The notes under the pieces are model-generated. The model was not told where the DNA came from. It searched no databases and worked only from the letters and a program-made list of their open reading frames with translations. From positions 2,303,001 to 2,367,000 of the forward strand of contig NZ_CP114871.1 in the NCBI RefSeq assembly GCF_027474405.1: 64,000 nucleotides of DNA, given 5' to 3'. Made by a program: the position numbers and the translations under genes. Below are positions 20,828 to 29,656 of this stretch, in pieces (positions within the stretch are counted from its first letter, which is position 1; every line of letters starts with the position of its first letter). This DNA is from Caulobacter sp. NIBR2454. GTDB lineage: Bacteria; Pseudomonadota; Alphaproteobacteria; Caulobacterales; Caulobacteraceae.

Positions 20828-23329
20828 CTAGAAACTGTACCCAGCAACCACCCCCAGCCGCCTTGGGCGGGGCCCGAAGATCTGCGGCTGGCGTCCCGTG
20901 GTGGCGAAGGACGCGGCGTCGTCGTCCAACAGGTTCTCGGCATAGGCGCCAAGGCTCCAGGCTTGGCTCTTCACGGTCATGCGCAGGTTGACCAGCAGCA
21001 TGTCGCCCAGGCGCGTGTCGTCGGCGGGGGCTGACGCAAAGGCGCTGTGCGAGGAGCCGGTATAGGTCGCGTCCGCCCGCACCGACAGATCGAGGGTCGA
21101 GGTCAGGGGCCGCTCATATTCGGCCCACCCGCCGGCCGAAATACGGGGCACCACCGGCAGGCGATCCCCTGCCGAGCCGAGGCCGATGGCCACAGCCGTG
21201 GCCTGGTCCTTGGTCAGCATGGCGTCGGCATAGGCGAGGTTCAGGCCCGTGCGCCAACGACCGGGCGGGTCGAACACCACATCGGCTTCGGCGCCTTCGA
21301 TCCGCGCCTGTCCCAGGTTGGTCAGGAAGTTGAAGGCGCCGTTGGCTGTGCCCGCCGTGTACTGCATGTCCCGCCAGTCGATGCGGTACAGCGCGGTGTT
21401 TACGGTCAGTCGCCCGTTCAGCCAGGCCCCTTTCAGCCCCAGCTCATAGTTCCACAGACTGTCGGCGCGATAGGCCGCAAGCTCCTCGGGCAAGCCCGGC
21501 ACGGTATTGACGCCGCCGGGTCGAAAGCCTTGCGACGCCTGGGCGTAGGTCATGACGCGATCGCTGAGCCTGTGACTGCCCACCACCTTCAGGCTCCAGC
21601 CCTTCTCACCGGTAGACTTGTCGAAATTGCCTTCCGCCGTGTTGGAGATGACATTGACGATCAAAGTCCGCCCGATGGTCTGGCGCTTGTAGTCAAAGCG
21701 CCGGGCGCCCAGAACCAGACTGGTGTCGCGCCCCTCGCCCAGGGTGATCTCGCCATAGGCCGCGCGCTGACTGAAACGGCTGTCTACCAATCGGCGGCCT
21801 GTATAGCCGAGGGCCGGCTGGGGCAGGCCGGTGGTCGGATCAACGACCAGGACCTGGCTGTCGATGCTGTCGTCCCGGCGCTCACCAAAAAGGCCGAAAG
21901 TCCAGCCGATGAAGCCGTCATTGTCTGACGCGGCGCGGATTTCCGCCACGCGCGACTGTAGTTCCACCGGCTGGTGGAGGAGGCCGGGCGTGCGGCTGTC
22001 TACATAGCTGGTCCAGGCGGACAGCTGGCTATCGGTGCATGAGGCGGACGTCAGGGAAAAGTACCGCCGACACCCTGCCGGGCTGGTCCGCTCTGACAGA
22101 AGAACGCCGGTGTACTCACCCCGTCGGGTGCTGTTCCATCGATAGGTCGCCGCCATCGCCGAAAGACGCGCGCCAAGCGTCCGCCATTCGGCCGAGCCGC
22201 TATAAAAGGTGAAACGGCTCTCGAACGGTAGGCGGGCGTAGTTGGTCGAGACATACGAACCGCCCGAAGTCGTCCAGGCGCTGGTGTCGTCGATCTCATC
22301 CTCCTGACGCGCGAACAGAAAATTCACGGTCAAGGTCTCGGTTGGCTTGGCCCCGACGCCCAGGCGCACGCCGGTGGTCGTCGTCGCATTGACGCCAAAC
22401 CTTCCCAGGCGGCTGTTGTCGGTGAAGGCCGGCTCAGCGCGGCGATAGGCCGTCATTCGCATGCCAAGCACGTCATCGACCAACGGCTGGTTGAGCACGA
22501 GTGTCCCGGCGTGACCCGAGTGACCGGCGTTGGCGGAGACTTCCCCCTCCACCCTCCCGGAGAAAGCTCCAAGGTCCGGGCGATTGAACATCACCTTCAG
22601 CGCGCCGCCCATGGCGCTCGCGCCATGCAACGTCCCCTGTGGGCCGCGCAGCAGTTCCAGCCGATCGACATCCACCAGCAGCAGCTCCGGGAAAGAGCTC
22701 CCAGGGTCCGACGTGGTGCCGCTGGCGCCCGTGACCGGCACGTCGTCGTAATAGAGCGCGGTCGTCGACTCTCCCGAGCCGTAGACGCCGCGGAGGGTCA
22801 GGCGATTGCGCCCGACGCCCGTCGGGGTGGATACGACGCCGGGGGTCAGCGCCGTCGCCCGCTCGAATGTCAGGATGCCGGCGCGGGCCAGTTCCGCCCC
22901 GGGCATGGCGCGAACCGACATGGGGGTCAGTTGATCCATGGTCGGCCGCCGCAAAGCCGTGATGATCACCCCGTCGATATCCGCCGTTTGCTCAGGCGCG
23001 ATGACCGGCTGAGGCAGACGCGTCACGGCGGGCTGGCGCTCGATGAGGATACGGCCCTGAAAGGTTCGCCAGGTCAGGCCAGAGCCGCGCAGCAAGAGGT
23101 CTAGGACCGCATCGGAATCACGCCGCCCGCTGATCCCTCGGGACTTCAGCCCCGCCACCAGCGAGGGCGAGAACAATATCTCCCGATCGCTTTGAGCGGA
23201 GTATTCGGTCAGGGCGTGCTCGAGCGGCCCGGCGGGAATGTCGAATCGCGAAGGAGCCGCCGCGTGGGCCGGCGCGGTCAGGACGGCGCAAAGCCCGCCC
23301 ATGACCAGGCTGGCGCGGCCGATCCTCAT
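20828..23329 (-). CDS. TonB-dependent transducer with STN domain (FecA-like)
   Basis: 833 residues from the ATG at 23329. Signal peptide (MRIGRASLVMGGLCAVLTAPAHA), then an STN domain (about residues 25-95: RFDIPAGPLEHALTEYSAQS, ILFSPSLVAGLKSRGISG) that signals to an anti-sigma factor, a TonB-box-like DGVIITALRR, a plug (RLTLRGVYG, LRGPQGTLHGASAMGGALKV) and a 22-strand-type barrel ending in the terminal aromatic signature VAGYSF. It is divergent from the fecI/fecR-like pair, its likely partners. Ligand unknown; iron chelate or organic solute are both possible. Confidence 0.93.
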   Translation of the reverse strand: MRIGRASLVMGGLCAVLTAPAHAAAPSRFDIPAGPLEHALTEYSAQSDREILFSPSLVAGLKSRGISGRRDSDAVLDLLLRGSGLTWRTFQGRILIERQPAVTRLPQPVIAPEQTADIDGVIITALRRPTMDQLTPMSVRAMPGAELARAGILTFERATALTPGVVSTPTGVGRNRLTLRGVYGSGESTTALYYDDVPVTGASGTTSDPGSSFPELLLVDVDRLELLRGPQGTLHGASAMGGALKVMFNRPDLGAFSGRVEGEVSANAGHSGHAGTLVLNQPLVDDVLGMRMTAYRRAEPAFTDNSRLGRFGVNATTTTGVRLGVGAKPTETLTVNFLFARQEDEIDDTSAWTTSGGSYVSTNYARLPFESRFTFYSGSAEWRTLGARLSAMAATYRWNSTRRGEYTGVLLSERTSPAGCRRYFSLTSASCTDSQLSAWTSYVDSRTPGLLHQPVELQSRVAEIRAASDNDGFIGWTFGLFGERRDDSIDSQVLVVDPTTGLPQPALGYTGRRLVDSRFSQRAAYGEITLGEGRDTSLVLGARRFDYKRQTIGRTLIVNVISNTAEGNFDKSTGEKGWSLKVVGSHRLSDRVMTYAQASQGFRPGGVNTVPGLPEELAAYRADSLWNYELGLKGAWLNGRLTVNTALYRIDWRDMQYTAGTANGAFNFLTNLGQARIEGAEADVVFDPPGRWRTGLNLAYADAMLTKDQATAVAIGLGSAGDRLPVVPRISAGGWAEYERPLTSTLDLSVRADATYTGSSHSAFASAPADDTRLGDMLLVNLRMTVKSQAWSLGAYAENLLDDDAASFATTGRQPQIFGPRPRRLGVVAGYSF

Positions 23330-23475
23330 CGGATTCCAAGCCCCCTTCGCACGCACTCTACTCCCCCATCGCCTTGGAACACTGACCTGTCGCTGCCCGA
23401 AAATCCAGCAGCGGCGACGCCGTCGCCACGTCGCATCCAAAGCTGGTTGACCGTGGGGGCGCAAACCCTGACCAT

Positions 23476-23489
23476 GTCGTTAATACGAC
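23476..23489. promoter_or_regulatory. Inverted repeat in the sigma/TonB divergent region
   Basis: GTCGT-TAAT-ACGAC, a 5-bp inverted repeat with a 4-bp AT centre, lies 27 nt upstream of the sigma factor ATG within the 186-nt divergent interval. It could be an operator; no regulator can be named. Confidence 0.25.
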
Positions 23490-23515
23490 ACGATAGCGTT
23501 CCAGGGGGCACGCGA

Positions 23516-24082
23516 ATGGCGTTGGCCAAACTGGCCTTTCAAGATGGCGTTGAGCAGCCTGGCCTAGCCCAGGCGTCGTTGAACTATCAGCATGCCTTGC
23601 GCGCTTTTTTCCGGCGTCGTGTCGCGCCGCATGACGTCGACGACCTGGTGCAGGAAGTCCTGCTGCGGCTGCACAGCCGCCGAGGCGGCGAGATAGTCTC
23701 CAACCTCAACAGCTTCATCTTCCAGACGGCCACCAACGTCCTGCATGATCGTCGTCGCCGGGACACGGTGCGCCACCGCAAGGCGCACTGCGAGCTGGAG
23801 CCAATTCACCACCCGGTGGATGATCTGTCGCCTGATCGCGTCCTACAGGCTAAGGAGCAGGCGTCCGTCGCTTTGGCCGCCCTCGCCAGCATGCCGTCCA
23901 GGACACGGGCCGCTTTCATGCTCGTACGTTTCGAAAGCTTGAGTTACAAAGCCACCGCTGCTCAACTTGGGATATCCGTGAGCGCGGTAGAAAAACACGT
24001 CACCAAGGCTCTGCGGATCGTCACGAGCCGCCTGCAGGAATCCGATGAACGACAACCGACCCAATCCTGGAACGCCCGGTGA
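23516..24082 (+). CDS. FecI-like ECF sigma factor
   Basis: 188 residues from the ATG at 23516, preceded by AGGGGG with 7-nt spacing; the longer in-frame upstream part overlaps the divergent promoter region. Sigma region 2 spans about residues 24-85 (VDDLVQEVLLRLHSRR, LNSFIFQTATNVLHDRRRR) and region 4 about 117-172 (LASMPSRTRAAFMLVRFESLSY, then the helix-turn-helix AAQLGISVSAVEKHVTKAL). It overlaps the FecR gene by 38 nt and is divergent from the STN receptor, the classical cell-surface signalling trio. Confidence 0.94.
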   Translation: MALAKLAFQDGVEQPGLAQASLNYQHALRAFFRRRVAPHDVDDLVQEVLLRLHSRRGGEIVSNLNSFIFQTATNVLHDRRRRDTVRHRKAHCELEPIHHPVDDLSPDRVLQAKEQASVALAALASMPSRTRAAFMLVRFESLSYKATAAQLGISVSAVEKHVTKALRIVTSRLQESDERQPTQSWNAR

Positions 24083-25052
24083 ACCGGACGCCGCGGGTTG
24101 GTTCGTTCTGTTGCAACGTGATCCCCGGGACGACGCCCTGCGCCGCAGTTTCGAGAACTGGCTGAACGCCAGCCCCGCCCATCAGGCCGACTGGGCTCGG
24201 GTAAGCCGCTCCTGGGATACCTTCGGCCTGCTGCGCGACGAACCGGAAGTGCTGCGTGCGCGTCGCGCCCTGCGCTCGGATCTTCGGCGCAGTTCCGCTC
24301 CGGTCCGTTGGGCCGCGGCCGTCGCGGCCATCGTCATGGCGGGCGGCGTGGCCCTGTTCGCCGGCCTGACCGCCACCGGACCGACGCCCACGGTGGTCGC
24401 GGTACGCGATGTGGCTGTCTACAGCACCGGGGTGGGTGAGCGTCAGATCGTCACTCTGGCCGACGGCTCTCGCGCCACTCTGAGCACCGACACTCAGCTA
24501 CGCGTGACCGACTGGGGCGAGCGCCGGGCCCTGACCCTGGTCAAAGGCGAGGCCTTCTTCGAGGTGGCCAAGGACCCCGCCCATCCGTTCGTGGTGACCG
24601 CTGGCGGCCGGACCGTCACCGCCCTGGGCACCGCCTTCAACGTCCGCCTGGATCCGGACCGCTGGTCGGTGGCCCTGCTGGAGGGCAAGGTGCGGGTCGC
24701 GTCGCTGACCTCCCCCGACACCATCGACATGCTGCCCGGGGCCCAGCTTGTGCAGCAAGGCTCCAGGGAATGGGCCGTAACTCGCGCCGATGTTGAGCGC
24801 GTCAGCGCATGGCGCAGTGGCGACGTGATCTTCGACGATCAGCCGCTCAACACCATCGTCGCGGAGATGAACCGTTATTCCACGCGCAAGATTCGGATCG
24901 CCGATCAGAATCTGGCGGCCACGCCGCTCAGCGGACGTTTCAAGACGGGCGACACCGCCGGCTTTGTCGCCACGCTGGAAGCATATGGCGTCGCTCAGGT
25001 GCGGCACACCAGTCCCTCTCAAATTGACCTGGTTTCTCCTTCCCGACGCTGA
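24045..25052 (+). CDS. FecR-like anti-sigma/sigma regulator
   Basis: 335 residues. N-terminal cytosolic domain (about 1-85, DUF4880-like: WFVLLQRDPRDDALRRSFENWL, SPAHQADWARVSRSW), one membrane helix (about 88-107), then the periplasmic FecR domain (TLADGSRATLSTDTQLRV, GEAFFEVAKDPAHPFVV, VTALGTAFNVR) and a C-terminal DUF4974-like part. It receives the signal from the STN domain of the TonB transducer and controls the co-encoded sigma factor. Confidence 0.94.
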   Translation: MNDNRPNPGTPGEPDAAGWFVLLQRDPRDDALRRSFENWLNASPAHQADWARVSRSWDTFGLLRDEPEVLRARRALRSDLRRSSAPVRWAAAVAAIVMAGGVALFAGLTATGPTPTVVAVRDVAVYSTGVGERQIVTLADGSRATLSTDTQLRVTDWGERRALTLVKGEAFFEVAKDPAHPFVVTAGGRTVTALGTAFNVRLDPDRWSVALLEGKVRVASLTSPDTIDMLPGAQLVQQGSREWAVTRADVERVSAWRSGDVIFDDQPLNTIVAEMNRYSTRKIRIADQNLAATPLSGRFKTGDTAGFVATLEAYGVAQVRHTSPSQIDLVSPSRR

Positions 25053-25125
25053 GGCTTTCGGTCTTCGATGCGTCTAGCTTTGACGTAGGCCAGGTTGTAC
25101 GCCGGCCATCGGGAGGGATTTCATT

Positions 25126-26610
25126 ATGACCAATTTCAAAGCGCTTGCGATCGGCGCGCTTACGACTGTCGCCCTGTTTTCGACGTCCGCCCTCGCCGCG
25201 CCCATCACCGCCGCCGACCGGAGCCAGCTTACCGCCGCAGTCGACGCCTACACGCCCAAGATGAATGACACGGCCCTGAAGATCTGGGGCTACGCCGAAC
25301 TCGGCTACCAGGAGGTCAAGAGCACCGCCCTGCTGCAGAGCGAGCTGAAGGCCGCCGGCTTCACCATCAAGGCCGGCGTGGCGGGCGAGCCCACCGGCTT
25401 CATCGCAAGCTTCAAGAACGGCTCAGGCCCGGTGATCGCCATACTGGCCGAGTTCGACGCCCTGCCCGGCTTGTCCCAAGCGGCCGTCCCGACCAAACAG
25501 CCTCAACCCGGCCAGGACAATGGCCACGGCTGCGGCCACAACCTGTTCGGCGCCGCTTCGGTGGCCGGCGCCGTCGCCCTCAAGCAGTGGATGATCGCCA
25601 ACAAGGTGCAAGGCGAAATCCGCCTCTACGGCACCCCTGCGGAAGAAGGCGGGTCAGGCAAGGTCTACATGGTCCGCGACGGTCTGTTCGACGATGTCGA
25701 TGTGACTCTGCATTGGCACCCCGGCAACGCCAACTCCGCCCAGCAGGGCAGCTCGCTGGCCAACATCAGCGGCAAGTTCCGCTTCCGCGGCCAGTCTTCG
25801 CACGCCGCCGGCGCGCCCTGGGCCGGCCGCTCGGCGCTCGATGGCGTCGAGATCATGAACGTCGCCACCAACTATCTGCGCGAACACATCCCCGATCGTA
25901 CGCGGATCCACTATGTGGTGACCAATGGCGGCAAGGCCCCGAACGTCGTGCCCGATTTCGCGGAGGTCTATTATTATGTCCGCAATGTCGATCCGAAGGT
26001 CGTAGTCGATGTCTGGGGCAAGGTGACCAAAGCGGCCGAAGGCGCGGCCATCGCCACCAACACCACCTTCGAGGTCGAGCAGACCGGCGGCGTCTACAAC
26101 CTGTTGCCCAACGACGTGCTGGGCCGCGTGATGAACGACAGCCTGGTCAGCGTCGGCGGGATCACCTGGACGCCGGAAGAAACCAAATTCGCCCAGACCC
26201 TGGCCAAGACCCTTCCGGGCGGCGGCGGCGACCTGTCGTCGGTGGCCAAGATTCAGCCATACGCCTCCGTGGCTGACGGCGACGCCCTGGCCGGCGGCTC
26301 CACCGATGTGGCGGACATCAGCTGGGTGACCCCCACGGTTGGCCTGTCCACCGCCACCTTTGTTCCCGGTTCGGCCGGCCATTCCTGGCAGAACGTGGCC
26401 GCCGGCGGAATGAGCATCGGCCTGAAGGGCGCGGCGCTTGCCGCCAAGACCCTGTCGATCACCGGCGCCCAGCTGTTCAGCAACCCCGAACTGATCACCC
26501 AGGCCAAGGCCGAACTGAAGCAACGCCAAGGCGAGGGCTTCACCTACAAGGCCATGGTGGGCGATCGCAAACCGCCCCTCGACTACCGCAAGGCTGGCGG
26601 CGGCGAATAG
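25126..26610 (+). CDS. Exported M20-family amidohydrolase (AbgB-like)
   Basis: 494 residues with a signal peptide (cleavage near ALAAPITA). The metal centre is visible: AEFDALPG (D111), GHGCGHN (H134, C136, H138) and PAEEGGSGK. A dimerisation lid follows (RGQSSHAAGAPWAGRSALDGVEIMN). The overall likeness is to AbgB, the p-aminobenzoyl-glutamate hydrolase subunit, and other aminoacylases, but an exported form suggests a role in periplasmic cleavage of amidated amino acids or peptides. It lies 73 nt after the FecR gene, so it may be under control of the sigma/anti-sigma pair (inference). Confidence 0.86.
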   Translation: MTNFKALAIGALTTVALFSTSALAAPITAADRSQLTAAVDAYTPKMNDTALKIWGYAELGYQEVKSTALLQSELKAAGFTIKAGVAGEPTGFIASFKNGSGPVIAILAEFDALPGLSQAAVPTKQPQPGQDNGHGCGHNLFGAASVAGAVALKQWMIANKVQGEIRLYGTPAEEGGSGKVYMVRDGLFDDVDVTLHWHPGNANSAQQGSSLANISGKFRFRGQSSHAAGAPWAGRSALDGVEIMNVATNYLREHIPDRTRIHYVVTNGGKAPNVVPDFAEVYYYVRNVDPKVVVDVWGKVTKAAEGAAIATNTTFEVEQTGGVYNLLPNDVLGRVMNDSLVSVGGITWTPEETKFAQTLAKTLPGGGGDLSSVAKIQPYASVADGDALAGGSTDVADISWVTPTVGLSTATFVPGSAGHSWQNVAAGGMSIGLKGAALAAKTLSITGAQLFSNPELITQAKAELKQRQGEGFTYKAMVGDRKPPLDYRKAGGGE

Positions 26611-26742
26611 CTTACCCGGGGGCGTCGTTCTGGACAGGACGACGCCCGCTTTCCCCGTGTGGATTCCCTGTCAGAGTGCGTCTAACTCCTAGGGTGGCAA
26701 GCCGTTGTGGCGCCGCCGTTCGCAGGGGATGGGGAACACTTT

Positions 26743-29508
26743 ATGACGCGACAACGAGCGATGACCGGTGCGGCCTTGGCCCTGGTCATGATCATGGGCG
26801 GCGCCGCCCATGCGGCCGAGATCACCCCGCCCGCCAAGGCGTTCGCCCAGGAGCCCGGCAGCGACTACTTCCTCGCCGACTACACCGCATACGAGGCTTA
26901 TCTAAAGACGCTGGCGGGGCAGTCGGACCGCATGAAGCTGATCGACATCGGCAAGACCGAGGAAGGCCGCACCATGTGGACGGCCGTCGTGTCGTCTCCC
27001 GCCAACCTCGCCAAGCTCGATCACTATCGCAATATCGCCAAACGCCTGGCCAAGGCCGAGGGCGTCAACGCCGATGAGGCCAAGAAGCTGTCCGCCGAGG
27101 GCAAGGCGGTGGTCTGGATCGACGCTGGCCTGCACGCCACCGAGACCGTCACCTCTCAAGGTCAGATCCAGGTCCTCTACCGGATGCTCACCCAGAACGA
27201 CCCCGAGACCCTGCGTCTGCTGGACGACGTGATCATCCTTTTCGCGCACGACAATCCGGACGGCATGGAGCTGGTCTCGGACTGGTATATGCGCAACGCC
27301 GACGAGAAGAAGCGCGAGTTCAACTCCATCCCGCGCCTGTACCAGAAGTACGTCGGCCACGATAACAATCGCGACAGCTACATGTCGGCCATGGCCGAGA
27401 CGACCAACATCAATCGCGTGCTGTTCCGCGAATGGTACCCGCAGATCGTCTACAACCAGCACCAGACCGCGCCGAACGGAATGGTGGTGTTCGTCCCGCC
27501 GTTCCGCGACCCGTTCAACTTCAACTACGACCCGCTGGTCATGACCACCCTGCAGGAGTTGGGCATGGCCATGCACAGCCGCCTGGTGGTCGAGGACAAG
27601 CCGGGCTCGGGCGCCCGCTCGGCGGCCCCCTATTCGACCTGGCACAACGGCATGGTCCGGTCGGTGTCCTACTTCCACAACACCATCGGCCTGCTGACCG
27701 AGATCAAGGGCGGACCGACGCCTGAACCCCTTCGCCTGGTCCCCGAGGTGCAGTTGCCCAGCAACGACCGTCCCATGCCGGCCCCGCCGGAGATGTGGCA
27801 TCTCAAGCAGACCGTCGAATACCAGTACAGCCTGAACCGCGCCGTTCTCGACTACGCCTCACGCAACCGCGAGCGCCTGCTGTTCAACATCTGGAAGATG
27901 GGCGCCAACTCCATCGCCAAGGGCTCGCAGGACAGCTGGACGATCACCCCGACCAAGGTCGAGGAACTGGCCGAGGCCGGCAAGAAATCCGAGAACAAGA
28001 CGAACGACCCCTGGGCCCGCGGCGCTATTGACCCGGACCTCTACAAGACGGTGATCCAGACGCCGGAAAGCCGCGACCCGCGCGGCTACATCATTCCCGC
28101 CGACCAGGCCGACCTGCCCACCGCGATCGCTTTCCTCAACGCCCTGATCAAGACCGGCGTGGATGTGGAAAAGGCGACCAAGGCCTTCACCGTGGCGGGC
28201 AAGACCTATCCGGCCGGCTCCTATGTGGTGAAGACCGCCCAGGCCTATCGCCCGCACGTGCTCGACATGTTCGAGCCGCAGGACCACCCGCACGACACCG
28301 AGTATCCGGGCGGCCCGCCCAAGGCGCCCTATGACGTCACCGGCTATACCCTCGCCTACCAGATGGGCGTGAAATTCGACCGCGTGCTCGACGGCTTCGA
28401 CGGACCGTTCGAGCGCGTCCCCGACGTGATCACGGTCGCGCCGGGTTCGATCAAGGGGTCGGGCAAGGCCGGCTGGCTGGTCAGCCACCAGTCCAACAAC
28501 AGCTTCATCCTGACTAACCGCCTGCTCAAAGCGGGGGTGCCGGTATCCTGGGTGAAGGAAGAGTCCAAGGCCGGCGGCAAGTCGCTCGGGACCGGCGCGG
28601 TGTGGATCCCCGCCTCGCCCCAGGCTCAGGCTATCGTCTCCGCCGGCGTCAAGGATCTGGGCATCGATGCCTACGCCGTCGGCGCCGCGCCCAAGGGAAG
28701 CGCCGTGGCCCTGAAGCCGATCCGCGTCGGCCTGGTCGATCGCTACGGCGGTCTGATGCCCTCGGGCTGGACCCGTTGGCTGTTCGAGCAGTTCGAAGCG
28801 CCGTTCGAGGTGGTCTATCCGCAGCGTCTCGACGCTGGCGACATCGCCAAGGACTTCGATGTCCTAGTGTTCACCGACGGCTCGGTCCCGACGCCGCAAG
28901 GCGGCCCCTACCGCGCCGCTCGCACCGGGCCGCAGCCCAAGCCCGAGGATATTCCGGCCGAGTATCATGCGTGGCTCGGTACGGTCAGCGAAGGCAAGAC
29001 CGTACCCCAGGTGGCGGAATTCGTTCGCGGCGGCGGTACGGTCATCACGGTCGGCAGCGCCGGCTATCTGGCCGAAGCGCTCGGCGCGCCCGTTGAGCCG
29101 GCCTTGGCCAAGAAGGAAGGCGACGCGTTCAAGGCCCTCACGAACAAGGAGCTGTACATCCCAGGCTCGGTGCTCCGCGCCAAGGTCGATAACACCCAGC
29201 CCCTCGCCTACGGCGCGCCGTCGGAAGTGGACGTGTTCTTCGACCGCAGCCCCACGTTCAATCTCAAGGCCTCGGCCACGGGCGTGGCCAAGGTCTCGTG
29301 GTTCGACACTCCCAAGCCGCTTCGCAGCGGCTGGGCTGTCGGCCAGGAGAAGCTGCAGGGCACGAGCGCCATCCTCGACATCGACATGGGCAAGGGGAAG
29401 GTGTTCGTCATGGGCCCTGAAGTGACCCAGCGGGCGCAGTCTGCGGGGACCTTCAAGTTCCTGTTCAACGGCATGCTCTACGGGCCGGCGGCCGCCGCCA
29501 GCCGCTGA
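26743..29508 (+). CDS. Exported M14-family zinc carboxypeptidase
   Basis: 921 residues from the ATG at 26743 (GGGGAA ribosome site upstream). Signal peptide (MTRQRAMTGAALALVMIMGGAAHA). The M14 catalytic domain covers about residues 40-380: zinc ligands H131 and E134 in LHATET, H240 in NQHQ, the substrate-binding arginine-region block HDNNRDSYM, and the glutamate-containing LLTEIKGGP block. About 500 C-terminal residues have no assigned catalytic motif; a stretch about 640-740 resembles a glutamine-amidotransferase-like (GATase1-like) fold (VGLVDRYGGLMPSGWTRW), as seen in large bacterial M14 proteins. Follows the M20 gene by 132 nt. Confidence 0.88.
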   Translation: MTRQRAMTGAALALVMIMGGAAHAAEITPPAKAFAQEPGSDYFLADYTAYEAYLKTLAGQSDRMKLIDIGKTEEGRTMWTAVVSSPANLAKLDHYRNIAKRLAKAEGVNADEAKKLSAEGKAVVWIDAGLHATETVTSQGQIQVLYRMLTQNDPETLRLLDDVIILFAHDNPDGMELVSDWYMRNADEKKREFNSIPRLYQKYVGHDNNRDSYMSAMAETTNINRVLFREWYPQIVYNQHQTAPNGMVVFVPPFRDPFNFNYDPLVMTTLQELGMAMHSRLVVEDKPGSGARSAAPYSTWHNGMVRSVSYFHNTIGLLTEIKGGPTPEPLRLVPEVQLPSNDRPMPAPPEMWHLKQTVEYQYSLNRAVLDYASRNRERLLFNIWKMGANSIAKGSQDSWTITPTKVEELAEAGKKSENKTNDPWARGAIDPDLYKTVIQTPESRDPRGYIIPADQADLPTAIAFLNALIKTGVDVEKATKAFTVAGKTYPAGSYVVKTAQAYRPHVLDMFEPQDHPHDTEYPGGPPKAPYDVTGYTLAYQMGVKFDRVLDGFDGPFERVPDVITVAPGSIKGSGKAGWLVSHQSNNSFILTNRLLKAGVPVSWVKEESKAGGKSLGTGAVWIPASPQAQAIVSAGVKDLGIDAYAVGAAPKGSAVALKPIRVGLVDRYGGLMPSGWTRWLFEQFEAPFEVVYPQRLDAGDIAKDFDVLVFTDGSVPTPQGGPYRAARTGPQPKPEDIPAEYHAWLGTVSEGKTVPQVAEFVRGGGTVITVGSAGYLAEALGAPVEPALAKKEGDAFKALTNKELYIPGSVLRAKVDNTQPLAYGAPSEVDVFFDRSPTFNLKASATGVAKVSWFDTPKPLRSGWAVGQEKLQGTSAILDIDMGKGKVFVMGPEVTQRAQSAGTFKFLFNGMLYGPAAAASR

Positions 29509-29529
29509 TAGGGCGATCACGCAACGACA

Positions 29530-29563
29530 AAAGGGCGTCGGAGCGAAAGCTCCGGCGCCCTTT
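29530..29563 (+). terminator. Terminator after the M14 peptidase gene
   Basis: AAAGGGCGTCGGAGC pairs with GCTCCGGCGCCCTTT (15 bp with one G-T wobble) around GAAA, followed by a T-rich stretch. It begins about 20 nt after the stop codon. Confidence 0.9.
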
Positions 29564-29597
29564 CTATTTGAGGTTCAGGCTCCTTGAACTTCGGGCA

Positions 29598-29633
29598 TAG
29601 AAAAAGGCGCCGGCCTCGCGAACCGGCGCCTTT
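29598..29633 (-). terminator. Terminator of the second TonB receptor gene
   Basis: AAAGGCGCCGG pairs with CCGGCGCCTTT around a nine-base loop at 29603-29633. On the minus strand it continues with TTTTTCTATG, a good U tract, about 25 nt after the receptor stop codon. Confidence 0.88.
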
Positions 29634-29656
29634 ACGCTGCGGGGTGGCGCAGCGTC

